Positions 45,358-58,600 of a DNA stretch of 64,000 nt are shown piece after piece. Below the pieces are notes generated by a model. The model saw nothing but the letters and a program-made list of their open reading frames with translations. It did not search any database and was not told where the DNA came from. The first letter of the stretch is position 1. The number at the start of each line of letters is the position of its first letter. The stretch is from Canna indica (taxonomy: Eukaryota > Streptophyta > Magnoliopsida > Zingiberales > Cannaceae), in the NCBI GenBank assembly GCA_034359265.1, contig CP136890.1, positions 62,745,501-62,809,500 on the forward strand, written 5' to 3'. The translations under genes were made by a program, and so were the position numbers.

Positions 45358-46308
45358 TGTTGGTGAAATGGCCTACACTAGAGGCGGGTAAATAATATGT
45401 TTACTAATATTTTCGTCTAATTCTGATTTTAATCTTTTCTTGCAACTTAGGCAATTTACAAATCAACGACTAAATTTTGGAAGCGATTAATAAGCAATTA
45501 ACACAAGCAAAATGACAATGCTAACACAATGATTTATAGTGGTTCGGCCCCAATGCCTACTCCACTACCTAAATCAATCTACCCGGTAGGCTTATACCTC
45601 AAACACAAAGGCTACTATCCAAACTAACAAACCTAGCAACTAGGTTTACACAAGCTCAAATACAATGAAATAAATAATAAAATACAACAATAAATGGAGC
45701 AATAAATCAAACAACAAATACTTAGCTACAAAAGAAACTATCTAGTCCTCTTGATACCTCAAGATGATGAATCTGTGAGGCTTGAAGGCTAAATCAATGA
45801 GTGAAGAGATCAAACTAGGGTTTCATCAAATAATGGCTCAATGAAGGCTTGGAAATGATCAAGGATGGCTCAAGGGAGTATAAGATCTACAAGGAAGGCT
45901 CTCATGGCTTTGTATTTATAAGCCATGAAGAGAGGAGGCAACACACCTCATCCCAACGGGCTTATTTTTGCCCGTTGGCGCCGCCCGATCGATGGACGGT
46001 CAACCGATCGAGCGACCGGTCATCAATCGAAGCATACTGCCCATTTTGGGCTATGGCCGGTCGGTGGCCAGTTGATGGCCGGTCAACCGGCCCGTCGACC
46101 GCCCATCGGCCGACACCCAAAAATTAAAGCAATTTGTTGATTTTTCTCACGACGTTGTTCATTTCTGGGTTTCATCTTCGCTAAGTCTTCTTATATAATA
46201 TTTTTTAACTTTAACTTTAAAACATAAAGTTAAACATAAACTTTAACTTTAACTTTATAACATTTTTGGGTTCCTAGGCTTAGTGAATTTCAGGATCTTT
46301 TCTAATTA
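45358..46308 (-). repeat. LTR J (truncated), Sirevirus-like
   Basis: Plus strand begins TGTTGGTGAAATGGCC like the B LTR. It carries TTTATAAGCC (TATA, about 45915), a dyad cluster at 45985-46110, and ends abruptly near 46308 inside the part that reads GGCTTAGTGAATTTCAGG in B. Confidence 0.7.
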
Positions 46309-46339
46309 CCAAAAATAAAACTACTCTTGAAAACAAAGT

Positions 46340-46753
46340 TTACACGAGAAGTTCATCTAACTCCGTAGGCCTAATAGAAGTCCAAACATTTGACTCCTGC
46401 AAGCGCCTGGCCCTAACTGCAACCCAATGGGATGCTTTATTACACTCACGAAAACAAAAACAAAAATTACAATGATAAAAATTATGACTAAAACTCTTGA
46501 TATGATGAATGATAGCTTTCAGCCTAGGAGGAATATGACAGATTTCCAGAATTGAATTGATTAGCGTCCTTGAATCACTTTCAAAAGTAACATGCTTCAG
46601 GTTCATTGAAACAACTTGCTGGATTGCATGAAGAATAGCATAGGCTTCATAAAGAGTAGCAGAACCAACATTGTTCATATAAATACTTGCAGCAAAAATG
46701 CAAGTTCCTTGAGCATCACGGGCAATAATAACTAAGCGAGAATGTAAATCCAT
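46340..46753 (-). pseudogene. LINE ORF2: C-terminal RNase H domain
   Basis: 137 codons ending at 46340. Motifs: ARDAQGT, the Glu-bearing YEAYAILHAIQQ, the Asp-bearing FESDSRTLINSI and NKASHWVAVRARR, as in the RVT_3 RNase H domain at the C-terminus of plant L1 ORF2. It would degrade RNA in RNA-DNA hybrids during target-primed reverse transcription. The domain itself is open, but it is separated from RT by frameshifts upstream (46871-47290). Confidence 0.8.
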
Positions 46754-47616
46754 CCAAGCACAATCACAATTAAATTTGATAAAAGGATAATATGGAGGAA
46801 TCCAATTAAGAGCTCGGCCAATGCCTGGATTAGAGATGTAATTTCCCTCAGGTACCCTAGGGCTAGTTATCTACGCAGTGAAGGCGAGAACTTTGAGTGC
46901 GAGGCTGAGAGGGGAAAGCTTCCTTACAAGGTGAACTTGCTCATTCCTAGCGTGCCAGGTGAGCCAAAGAGTCACAACAATAACGGGCCTAAGAGGAATA
47001 GTCCCAATCTGATTATTGGACAATACAAGCCATCCACCATTGATCCAAGAAGATCTATCTAGACGATTCAAGCCAGTTTAGAAGAGATAATTGACCAGAC
47101 TGAAGCAGTATGATTACAAGAGAAGAAAAGGTGATTAATGGTTTCTGGCATAGAAGGATCCTGACAGAAGGGGCAGCTATAAGAAGTAAGTAAGCCAATG
47201 TAATGAAGATAAGCTCTTGTGGGAAGCCTATTATGAAGGATTTTCCAAAGGAAGGTTAAAATCTTTGGAGGAAGCTTGCGTTTCCAAAGAGCAGACTAGG
47301 ACACTGAGGGCCTGTGATCACTAAGGCTACGACTTCTTAGGAAGGAGTAAGAAGAGCTTGTGGAAACTGACACATCTACCTCAGCAGCCCAAGCCCAGGT
47401 ATCATCATCAAGACTAGGGGGCAGACCAAGCTTCTTAATGGATTCCCACATATTTGGATGAAATAGCATCATTCCAGAGTTATCATCCCAAGCATTAGAA
47501 GATATAAGATCACTTACATTACAAGCACTAAGATCCACATCAATATTCACAAAAGTAGTCTTAAAAGCAATGGGGACATCAAAATCCAAGAAACATTCAT
47601 CACAGAAGTAGTGCAA
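46754..47616 (-). pseudogene. LINE ORF2: zinc-binding RT-associated region
   Basis: Pieces in several frames. 47296-47616 (CNVSDLISSNAWDDNSGMML, then FLRSRS) is the linker. 47080-47290 encodes LPTRAYLHYIGLL, CPFCQD and ETINHLFFSC, the zf-RVT pattern. 46871-47071 follows (VIVVTLWLTWHARNEQVH). Frameshifts separate the pieces. Confidence 0.72.
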
Positions 47617-48683
47617 TCAGAATTAATTATTCTAGTAAAACCAAATCTAAGAGATTTAAAGGCAGATGCAAACAACTTCCAAGCAACAGAGCATGATCTA
47701 GGAACATGAACACAAACTTGAGTAAGAGGAGGGTATATAGCCTTCACCAAATTAACCCACAAAGAATTATTGCCTTCTAAGTAAGAGTAAATGCACTTAA
47801 GTTGCAAAGATTTAACCTTGAGATGAAGATCTTGCATACCAAGGCCTCCAAGAGACTTAGGCAGTGTAATAGTGTCCCATTTAATTAAATGAAGACTTCT
47901 GCCACCATCTTTAGATGACCAAATGAAATCTCTTATCATAGAAGATATTTTCTCAATAAATTTATTAGAAATCCAAGAGATAGATAAAGTATGAAGGGGG
48001 ATAGAATTTAATACATAATTTATTAACACTATTCTGCCTGCTTGAGAGATAAAATTGTTCTACCAAGAACCAATTCTGCTTTGAATATTTTCAAACACAT
48101 AATTGTAAGATTGAGAAGTTGCCTTTCTTGGAGAAATTAATGCACTCAAATATTTGAAAGGGAAATAACCATTTTTCATGTTAAAAGCATAACAAATAAC
48201 ATGCTTAACAGATGTATCAGTGTGATGATGAAAAAAAAAATCAGATTTGCTAAAGTTTACAGCTAGACCAGTAAGAATTTCATATTGAGAAAGAATATTC
48301 TTAACAGCATGGATACTCTTACTATTAGCTCTAAAAACAAGAAGAACAATATCAGCATACATAATATGAGACAACTGAAAAGAATTTCTAATTTTAAAAG
48401 GCGTAATTTTCTTATCTGAAACAGCCTTATTAAACAAATTGGTAAGAGTTTGTGCAACAAAAATATAGAGGTAGGGAGACAATAGGTCCCCCTGTCTCAC
48501 ACCTTTGCAAGAAGTAAAGAAAGCAGAAGTACTACCATTCACAAGACAAGCAAAAATAGGAGAACAAATACATGCTTTAATCCAGTTAATAAATAGAGGG
48601 GGAAAGTTGGTAATTTTAAGAACATGAATAATGGCATCCCAAGACAATTTATCAAAAGCCTTATCCAAATCAAGCTTGAGCAT
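47547..48683 (-). pseudogene. LINE ORF2: RT core and thumb (active site altered)
   Basis: 48683-48060 holds the RT palm: MLKLDLDKAFDKLSWDAI with its catalytic Asp, KGVRQGDLLSPYLYIF, then HIMYADIVLLVF where plant LINEs have YADD. The second catalytic Asp is thus replaced by Ile, which should abolish RT activity. 48029-47547 continues with NSIPLHTLSISWISNKFIEK and GGRSLHLIKWDTITLPKSLG, the usual region after the palm. A frame break lies at about 48055. The N-terminal part of RT continues at 51238 beyond solo LTR P. Confidence 0.82.
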
Positions 48684-51232
48684 TGTCACCCCCCAACTGA
48701 GGGTAGTGTGACCGGCCAGGGCCTATATCCTACCCTGTAGTCTACTGTCTACACTGACATAAAGAAATCAGAACATGTCAACAAAAGAAATCTCAACACA
48801 AACTTTATTAAAAGTTTTCAAAGTTCACAATTTTATGTTTTCAAACCAAAGAAGAAAACCAACATCAGAACTAATGAACGTCTCAAGAATCAAAGTTTTA
48901 CAAACGTTTTCCAAAATACAACTGTCGGTATAGAAAAGTAAACAACTACTAGAAACACTGGACTATGACTCATGGACGCCGCTACGAGATATGGCACCAC
49001 CTACTGCCCACCAGCTGCACCATGTCGATAGGTCACAATCACTGCCCATGCTATGCAAAAATAAGGAAACAAACTGTGAGTCCACTTGGGACTCAGTGAG
49101 CGGTTCTAGCGAACCTCCACATAATACTCAGTTATTCATGCATGACATATAAGGCAACATAATGTATATTCAGGGAGGTAAGCTACTTTTAATGTGACTA
49201 CTAACCCCATGGGTCATTCTGTATAAACCGAATATGTGAAAATCTGCCATCTCGGCCTATCAAGCCTTCGGCATCCGGCCCCTTAGGCCTACTTATGGTA
49301 ATAAAAATTCTAGCTACAGTCGGCCCTACCATACAAGGTAGAATCATACTGGCCGTCGGCCACATCATTTCAAGATGTAAACAAGCAATCCCGGTCCATC
49401 GACTAGGATGGTCCACTAGTCTCCGAACACCATCTGAGGTAAGGATAGCTAGTCCCACCCAACTGGGGTCTGGCACCTAGCGGGCCCGCTGGCGCACCTC
49501 AAGACCCAAACACTAACCGATCTAAGCATTGGTCATTTCTGACCACCACGCTTCTCGGCGGACCATCTCAAGCACATCACACAATCAATGTCCTAGGGTT
49601 TCCTTATATACCTTTCGGGCCATTGCCCGTATCTGGTCCTAATCCGGGCTACGGGATCAACAAATTAATGTTGTCATTTCAAAATGTGTACGCCTAAGTG
49701 TTCTAGGTTTCCAAAATGTTTACTAGAAGTCCTAGAAGTTATATTATCTCCTAGCTAAGTTTCCATATATGCTGAGCATCACGCAACGTCCTACATGTTA
49801 TCTAATATTATACACTACCTTGGGTGAGGAATTCCATGTACCGACCTTGGAATTCCGCCCATGAACATTTTAGGACAGCATGTGTAATCTAAAGAAAAGT
49901 AAGCATACTTTACAACTTCTACTATATATAGCCACAATATTCATACATAACAACTATACACTATCTTTAGAATTAAGCTCAATAAGAAACAATTTATCTA
50001 GCATGGCAAGGTAGCAATGAATTCAATAATGCATGAGATACTAAGCATGGTAAACTAATACATCATTCCAAAATTTAAAGATTGAATGAGCTAAGGATGG
50101 TCATTAAGCTAGCATTCCTACAATCTCATAAATCAATAAATTTACTTACTATGGTTGGTGTTCTTCCTAAGTATCATCATGCCTCTATAGTTTTAACATT
50201 CTAACCATGGAAGTTTCCATCTAAAGCTCACCCTTTCCCTCCCCCTAGGCTGGGCCGAGCCTTGCGCAAGGTGAACCTTGCTTGGCCATGCCTCTTAGGG
50301 TAGAAAAGGGAAAGAAGAATTTAGCTACGTCCCCAACTCTTCGTCTCCGATATATCTTAAATTCATGTGGACTGATTTACCCCTTCCCCTACCCTTGGCC
50401 GAACCCTTCTCATAAGGTTTAGGGTTCATTCGGCCACACCTAGGGGTTCTAGGGAAGACAAACTGTTTAACACGTGAAATCAACGATGGAGAATGCTCTA
50501 ATGATAGATTTATGATCATCTAAGGGCTCTACTTCCGTCAAGGGGATTGGGGAAATTTTTGGCATGACCTATCCCCTTTCCCCATGATTCGACAACCCTA
50601 GATTGGAGAAAACAACGAGGAAACAAAATGATCCAGCAAGTATTGATACAAGAATCATGTATATACAACTACGGAAACTCAATTCGTCGAAAAATCGCGA
50701 AAAAACACGATCCTATCACCACTAAGGGTTCGGCTACCCGCCTCCCCCATTTCTTCAAATCCAACCACTCACCTTGATTGAGGAGGATGAAAGATCGGAT
50801 GATGACAACTTTGAATTTTTCCAGCGACGGCGCAAAATCCTAGATCGACCAAAATCCCCCTCCTCCTTGCTTCTTCTCCCCTCTCTCCTACGCGCTGCCT
50901 TGTGCGACTCAAAGATGAGTCACACAGCACAAGGATGAGGGGTTTTAATCCCTCATCAAACCTTCCTTAATGGCCCTAGACTCTTAATCATGACTCGGCT
51001 AAACCTGAGCTCGACTTGGGTTCCGACTCTTCCCGCAACACGAGTCGACTTAAACTCGATTAAAGTATAAATGCATAAAAGGAAAGAGTCATTTGCCCAA
51101 TTTAATTGCATACATCATTAGTCGAGTCATACCTTTTCACTCGAGGCGATCCTGAGGCTCGACTTGACTATCCCCATGTCCGGCTGCACCAAAATAGATT
51201 TTTATATTAGGAATTTTTTCTCAGGTCTTACA
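48684..51232 (-). repeat. Solo LTR P (2549 bp) inserted in LINE RT
   Basis: Perfect duplication AGCAT at 48679-48683 and 51233-51237. Minus strand runs TGTAAGACCTGAG...TTGGGGGGTGACA. It resembles solo LTR N in termini and in an internal segment (GCAGCTGGTGGGCAG near 49000-49020 against ACAGCTGGAGGGCAG at 17230). Removing it restores LINE coding across the junction (KGRSPYIMLKLDLDK). Confidence 0.88.
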
Positions 51233-51237
51233 AGCAT

Positions 51238-52140
51238 AATGTAAGGAGATCTACCCTTAGAATTGTGAATAGAATGAGCAATCTCCTGCACTAGAAGGAT
51301 ATTGTCTTGAATGTTTCTACCTTTGAGGAAAGCAGTTTGCTAAGAGGAAATAAGATAAGGCAGGGTTTGCTTCAGCCTATTAGCTAGAATTTTATCTAAA
51401 ATTCTTGGAATGAAAGTGATTAGGGTTTGTTTCCAATCAAAAGGGATGAAGCTACTATGAAAAAACTTAGTCACACAAGCAATGTATGAGGAAGAAATAG
51501 AAGACCAATAAGATTTAAAAAATTATGTAGTAAAACCATCTAGACTAGGGCTTTTGCCATTAGGAAGAAACTTAATAACATTCCAAATTTCAAATGTAGT
51601 AAAAGGAGCAATTAAATCAGCACATAAAGCAGAAGGTAATGTATTAAAAGCAGGCCAACTAGCAGGAAGAACAGGCAAATCAGAAGAAGACCAAAGATTA
51701 CTATAATGTCTAGAAAAAACCTTAAGAATGGACTCATCATCAGAGACAACCTAATCCAGATGATTAATGATGGAAATAATCCTATTTGTTCTTCTATTAG
51801 AAGTGACAATGTGATGCAAATAAGTAGAATTCCTATCTCCATCAGCTAACTATTTGACTTTTGCCTTAGCCCACCACTTGATGGAGATTTGTCTTTGAAC
51901 AGCAATAGCCTTATTATAGGCGAACCTAAGAGATTGCTCCCGTTCCAGAGTAAGATCTTGTTGAGACTCAAGCTTCTCTAAATTGAAAATTTGAGCTTGG
52001 GTGGAGGCAAGATTATCTTCAAGAAAACCAAGAGATTTCTTATTCCATTCAGAGAGAGCAAACCTAGTTTGCCTAAGGTTCAAAGGAAATCTAATGAAAG
52101 CATCAATGTTGATATTGGGGAAAGACCATCCAAGTCTCAT
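51238..52140 (-). pseudogene. LINE ORF2: linker and N-terminal RT
   Basis: 52140-51850 is open (NLRQTRFALSEWNKKSLGFL...), the usual segment between endonuclease and RT. 51840-51238 encodes NGKSPSLDGF, SFIPFDWKQTLITFIP, AFLKGRNIQDN in one frame with stops (near 51350 and 51525). These are RT motifs 0 to 2 of plant L1 elements. Confidence 0.78.
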
Positions 52141-52180
52141 TCACAATCTGATGAGAAGCACTGTATTCAGGCCAGAAATT

Positions 52181-52602
52181 CTAAAATTTAAAGCCCTTAG
52201 ACCCAGACCTAGAGATCTCAGGGTGAAAATCAAGGAGGAGAAGACAATGGTATGAACAAGTCCTAGGAAGATGAGTAATAGTGTTCTTACCATAAAAGTG
52301 GAGCCACGCAAGGTTGACAAAAGCCCTATCTAGCCTAATAAGGATTTTTCTGGCATTCTTCCTATTGTTAGTCCAGGTGAAATTGGAGGTAATAAATTTT
52401 AAGTCAATCAAGCCAAAAATAGCAACAAAATTGCAGAAATCAGAAATAGATTTATTAACTGTAAAGGTAAAACCGCCAAACTTATCAACAGCATCCAATA
52501 TTGCATTAAAATCGCCCATAACAAGCCAAGAAAAATAGGTAAAATCAAAATTTAACAGGTAATTCCACAATTCAGCCCAAGTAACTGGATTAGTTCTAGC
52601 AT
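52181..52602 (-). pseudogene. LINE ORF2: C-terminal half of endonuclease
   Basis: Shows LVMGDFNAILDAVDKFGG (GDFN metal-binding motif), FTWTNNRKNARKILIRLDRA and, at the end, CSYHCLLLLDF where AP-type endonucleases have S-D-H. The catalytic Asp is replaced by Tyr. The N-terminal half lies at 61083-60770 beyond element D. Confidence 0.8.
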
Positions 52603-52607
52603 ATACC

Positions 52608-54021
52608 TATTGGCTTAAGGGTCTCTCTTAAGCCTCGATCTTTATTTTGATGATAACAAATATGTATTTAATCCAAGTGTGAAGTTTTGAGTTCAGGTTG
52701 AGGTTGTGATATGCATGCCAAATCCGTTCAAACGGGACGAAGGAAAAGATCGTCAAAGAAACGAAAGAAGAAATCGTTGAAGAAAGGCTCGGGATTAAAT
52801 CAAGTAGAAATAATGTAATATGTCCCTAGGATAGTTTATCCCAAGCCAAAATTGTAAAGTTACCCAAGTTGAAACTTGGTAACCAAACCCATAGAAAAGG
52901 CATGTAAAAAAATCCAAGGAAGAAGTCATCCTCAACCTGGGTTCGGTCCACCGGTCGGTCGACTGAATAAAGCAATATAATAGTAAGCAGCCCGTTCGGT
53001 CGACCGAATGTCGGTAAAGCAATATAATAGTAAGCAGCCCAGTCAGTCGACCGAAATTGGCGAAGGCTAAACTACAGGGCTGCGTCGGTCGACCGGTTGG
53101 TCGACCAACAGACGACAAAAATTGACAGAATGCTAGCGGTCGACCGAACTGGACATAGCCGAATCGCAACCTGGCTTCAGCCATTCGGTCAACCGACGGG
53201 TCGACCGAAGCTCTCATAGATTGCCAGCGGTCACACTGGCTGTCGATCCATCGGTCGACCGACCTATCGACCGGCCGCGACTGAACGACTCCAACGATCG
53301 ATTGTTCACTCGTTGAACGGGCTGTTCGGATGAAGGGTTATAAATACCCCTCACCTAACTTCTTTACAGACTTTAACTAGTGTTATTATGCAATCAAAGA
53401 AGTTCTTTAAGCCTTTATACGATCAAGTTCTCGCACGCCCTCTGCTTCCTTCTTCGACATCAAAAACTAGGCGTTGCTTCTACTTCTTCAACTGTGCTGC
53501 AATCTTTGGAGTCAATCATCTTGCAAGTTGAAGACAAGAAGGCGGTGGAAAGAAGCTTGGTTCAATCTTTTATTCTTTAGCTCTTTCCTTGTATTTGAAC
53601 TTTATTGTAACTTGTTTTCAAAGTTAAGATAGCTTGCTAGGTGTGCTAGGAAACACTTAGGGATAGCTTTATAGAATTGTGTTTTGCCTAGGTGAATAGG
53701 ATTGAGATGTTCTCCGAGTGGTGAGAAGGGTGTTCTCAAGTGTATTCAAAGGGAAACATAATTTCTATAAAGTAGTTGTTAGAAATCCTTGGTAAGGAGC
53801 CAAGGTAGTGGAGTAGGCGGTTGGCCGAACCACTATAAATATTTTTGTTTGCATTGCTTCTTTATTAGCTTTTGTCATTGCTATTGAATTGTGATCACAT
53901 TAACCATTAAAGAACAATTGTATTAAGTTGAGTTAAAATTGAGTAAGGAGAAAACTCGAAGAGGGGACGGACACTATTCAACCCCCCCCCCCCCTCTTCT
54001 AGTGTCGGGTTTCACACAACA
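52608..54021 (+). repeat. 5' LTR of element D (1414 bp)
   Basis: Starts TATTGGCTTAAGG (TG changed to TA) and ends TTTCACACAACA. Dyads at 52945-53275 lie upstream of TTATAAATA (53338-53346). A 47-bp tandem duplication at 52969-53062 (AAAGCAATATAATAG...) is absent from the 3' LTR. C-run at 53982-53995. Confidence 0.9.
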
Positions 54022-54023
54022 TT

Positions 54024-54035
54024 TGGTATCACAGC
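54024..54035 (+). other. Primer-binding site of element D
   Basis: TGGTATCACAGC, three bases after the LTR; one mismatch to the initiator Met-tRNA complement TGGTATCAGAGC. Confidence 0.85.
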
Positions 54036-54078
54036 GAGGTCGTAGGCTAAGATTTAACCATCTTCCCTACAAGTCAAG

Positions 54079-55624
54079 ATGTCTAGTGAAATCCAATTAG
54101 CTCAAGGGTCCTCTACTAATACTCCACCGCTATTCGATGGGAACAACTATGCCTATTGGATGATCTGCATGAATGACTTCCTTCAATCCTTAGGCATGGA
54201 TGTATGGAGAATGGTCCTAGTAGAGTATAAACAACCCGATAAGGACCAAGAGGAAATTAGGCTTTTTAATGCTAATGTCAAGGCCGTCAATGCTATATAT
54301 TGCGGCCTATCAATTAATGAATTTAATAGGATCTCTACATGCAAGTCCGCATACGAAGTATGGAAGGTCCTAGAGACCACCCATGAAGGGAGTTTGCAAG
54401 TAATGGAATCTAAAATTAATTTACTCATGCATGACTATAAAATGTTTAAAATGTTTTCACATGAGTCTATTGATGCCATGCAAGCTAGGTTTCAAAATAT
54501 TACAAATGGCTTAGCTAACCTTGGCAGGGAGATAAAGGAAGAGGAGAAGGTAAGGAAGCTCCTTTGTTCCCTTCCAAAATCTTGGGAGTCCAAAGTGACA
54601 GCCATCATGGAAGCCAAGGATTTGAGCACGTTAAAGATCACCGAGCTCATTGGGTCTCTCATGACACATGAGACCCACATGAAGCAATACCAAGAGGAAG
54701 ATGCCCCCAAAGGCAAGGCCATTGCCTTAAAAGCATCACATCGATCGGGCACCAAGGTTGCTACATTTGCTACAATTGCAACAAGACCGGGCACCTAAGG
54801 AAGTATTGCCCACTTCTTAAGATGGCCACTACCTCCAACCCTCACAAAAAGGAAAATTACAAGAAGAAGAAGAAGAAGAAGAAGAAGAAGAAGAAGAAGA
54901 AGGCAATGATGGCCATGTGGGATGAAAGCGAGGCCTCATCAAGCGAAGAAGAGACAAAGAGTGAAAAAGCAAACCTTTGCTTGATGGCAAAGGATGATGA
55001 GGTAAAATTCATTTTTGATGAAGTTTCATTTACTCAAGAAGAGTTACAAAATGAATTTGAGCAAATGCATGATGAATTCAATGTCGTTAGGAGAAAATTT
55101 AGAGATCTCAAAAAGGATAGTAGATCTTTAGAACTTGAGAATGATAACCTATTACTTTCATGCAATGCTCTAAGAAAAGAAATAGACATTCTTAAGGAAG
55201 AGAAATACACCCTAGAAAAGGCTAAGAAGGACTTAGAGATTGACAACCAAAAACTAGAAAATGAAAACAAAATATTTATGTGATACAGTAGAGCATTTAA
55301 ATGATAGCATGCTAACATTAAAAAAGGAACTTTGCATGCTTAATGAAAAAATGACAACCATCCAAAATGTCATGCCAAAGGTTGTCCATAAAGAGAAATC
55401 ATCCCACTTCCATGTTCACACACACAAAGAGAAAATTTAATGAAAATTGCTTTTCTTGTGGCATTTTTGGTCATATGGCCAAAGAGTGTGCATTGAGAAG
55501 GAACCCATATGCAAGATTCACATGGGTTCCAAAGTTTACTAACACTCAAGGACCCAAGAAAATTTGGGTACCTAAGAAAGTATCTTCTCCTTTTGTAGAT
55601 GGAGAAGCATCCTCAATCAAGTAG
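54079..55624 (+). pseudogene. gag of element D: capsid, polylysine, coiled coil, two knuckles (frameshifted)
   Basis: ATG 54079. The N-terminal 200 residues match the UBN2-type copia gag (WMICMNDFLQSLGMDVWRMV, NGLANLGREIKEEEKV, LCSLPKSWESKVTAIMEAK). A frameshift near 54755 truncates this ORF at 54798. In the next frame CYNCNKTGHLRKYC is an intact CCHC knuckle, followed by a run of 14 Lys encoded by an (AAG)14 microsatellite (54861-54902). An acidic segment and a long heptad-like coiled coil (LEKAKKDLEIDNQKLENEN) run to 55283. A further shift leads to the second knuckle (CFSCGIFGHMAKEC, about 55447-55490) and WVPKFTNTQGPKKIWVPK. A long gag with a coiled coil fits Sireviruses. Confidence 0.85.
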
Positions 55625-58600
55625 GAGCACTTGGATATTGGATAGTGGGTGCTCAAAGCACATGACGGGAGACATCAATTTGTTTGCAACCCTATCAAGT
55701 AAAGATGGTGGACATGTCACATTTGGAGACAATGTCAAACGTAAGATTGTAGGTATTTGTGACATAGGTATACTCCGTTACCCATGTATTACAAATGTTT
55801 TATTAGTTGATGGGTTGAAACACAATTTGATTAGCATATCACAATTATGTGACAATGGATACATAATTGTTTTTGAAGCATCTAAATGTATTTTTAGAAG
55901 TATACCTTCAAATGATATCATGTTCATTGGAAATAAGCAAGAAAATGTATATACACCTTAGAATTAAATGTCTTGCCAAATCCTCATGTTAGATGCTTAG
56001 TTGTCATGGAAAATGACTCTTGGTTGTGGCATAGAAGGCTAGGACATGCTAGCATGAGCTTCATCCAAGAGATATCTAGGAAAGAATTAGTCAAAGGCTT
56101 ACCTAAGATAAAGTTTGAAAAAGATAAACTTTGTGATGCATGTCAACTAGGTAAGCAAGTAAAATCCTCATTTCATAGTATTAATCAAGTTAGTACATCT
56201 AGAATTCTTGAACTTGTGCACATGGATCTCTTTGGTCCATGTGATGTAGCTAGTCTAGGTGAAAAGCTATATTGCTATGTATTGGTTGATGACTTTTCTA
56301 GATTTACATGGGTTTTCTTTTTGGCTAAGAAAAATGAAACTTTTGAGTTTTTCAAAAAAATTTCAAATAAAGTTTCAAATGAAAATTGAGTTTCTATTTT
56401 GAAAATTAGGAGTGACAATGGAGGAGAATTTACAAAATAAAAAAAATTCTGAGTTTTGTGATGATTTAGGTATTAAACATACCTTTTCTTCCCCTAGGAC
56501 CCCTCAACAAAATGGGGTGGTTGAGAGGAAGAATATAACTTTACAAGAAATGGCTAGAACCATGTTATGCGAAAACAATTTACCTAAATATTTTTGGGCC
56601 GAAGCCATAAATACTTCGTGTTATGTTCTTAACCGAGTTTTATTAAGACCAAAAATCAATAAAACACCTTTTGAGCTTTGGAATGGTAAAATCCCAAATG
56701 TGGGATATTTTTCATATTTTTGAATGTAAATGCTTCATATTAAATACCAAGGATAATTTAGAAAATTTTGATTCTAAATCCGATGAAGGAATCTTCCTAG
56801 GTTATTCCACTAACTCTAAGGCTTATAGAGTCTATAACCGTAGAACAATGATTGTTGAAGAATTCATGCATGTTATTTTCAATGAAACTAATGATTCTTC
56901 TAGAAATATCAAGATTGTGAATGTAGGTGAGGAACTTGAGGATCTCACACTTCATGATAAGGAAGTGGAGGATGAAGATAATGAGGAGACCCAACATGAA
57001 GAACCTCCATCCTCAAATCAACATCAAGTTGAAGATGAAGAAGAAGCTCTACCACCTCTCCCTAAAGGATACCGATTGATAAGAGATCATCCAATGGACC
57101 AAGTCATTGGAGAGCCTTCAACCGGAGTGGTAACACGTTCTAAACTCAAAAATGTATGCCAATATGTAGCTTTTGTTTCTCAAGTAGAGCCTAAGAATAT
57201 TAAGGAAGCTATAGAAGATGAGTTTTGGGTATTAGCTATGCAAGAAGAACTCAATCAATTTGATAGAAATGATGTATGGGACTTAGTGCCTAGACCTAGT
57301 GATCAAACTATAATTAGAACCAAATGGGTATTTAGAAATAAGCTAGATGAAGAGGGATTAGTTATTAGAAACAAAGCTAGGTTAGTGGCACAAGGGTACA
57401 ACCAACAAGAAGGAATAGACTATAATGAAACATATGCTACCGTAGCTAGATTAGAAGCAATTAGAATGCTTTTAGCATATGCTAGTTATAAGGGTTTTAA
57501 ACTATTTCAAATGGATGTAAAAAGTGTTTTTTTAAATGGTTTTATTAATGAAGAAGTTTATGTAGAACAACCCCCCCGATTTTAAAAGTTTTGAGTGTCC
57601 AAACCATGTTTTTAAACTTAAAAAAGCATTATATGGTTTAAAACAAGCCCCTAGGGCTTGGTATGAAAGACTTTCAATTTTTCTAATTGAACAAGGTTTT
57701 GATATAGGAAATGTGGATGTTTCACTTTTCATTAAGCACCATGAGAATGACATGTTATTAGTTCAAATCTATGTTGATGATATAATTTTTGGTGCTACTA
57801 ATGAAATGCTTTGTGAGTGGTTTGCAAAATGTATGCAAGATGAATTTGAGATGAGCATGATGGGAGAGCCCTCCTTCATGCTTGGTCTCCAAATCAAGCA
57901 AACCAACAATGGGATCTTCATCAATCAAGCCAAGTACACAAAGGAGCTCATCAAAAGGTTTGGGATGAATGAAGCCAAGATAGCTTCTACACCTATGAGC
58001 GCATCCATCAAGATTGACAAAGATGAAGAGGGCATTAAAGTGGACGAAAAATGATATCGAGGTATGATCGGTAGTCTCCTTTATTTAACCGCAAGTAGAC
58101 CCGATATCATGTTTAGTGTATGTGTATCTGCTAGGTTTCAATCTTGCCCTAAGATGTCTCATTTGAGTGCGGTAAAACGTATATTGAGATATTTAAAGGG
58201 CACGGTTGACTTAGGATTATGGTATCAATGTCATGCATCATTTGATTTAATCGGTTCTTCGGACGCTGATTTTGCCGGATGTAAGGTAGATAGAAAAAGC
58301 ACTAGTGGGTGTTGTCAATTCTTAGGAGCTAGTCTTGTTTCTTGGTTCTCAAAGAAACAAAACTCAATTGCGCTTTCAACTACCGAAGCGGAATACATCG
58401 CCACGGCTAGTTGTTATGCACAAATCCTTTTAGACTATGGACTTAAGTATTCTTGCATACCCATACATTGTGATAATACTATTGCAATTAACTTAACCAA
58501 AAATCCCATTTTACACTCTAGAACTAAGCATATTGACTTGAGACATCACTTCCTTAGGGATAATGTAGCTAAGGGAAATATATCGCTAGAATTTGTATCC

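Noticed and set aside
51612..51842. 76-codon ORF made almost only of Leu/Ile, possible membrane protein
   Set aside because: It is the shifted frame of LINE RT coding sequence on the same strand.
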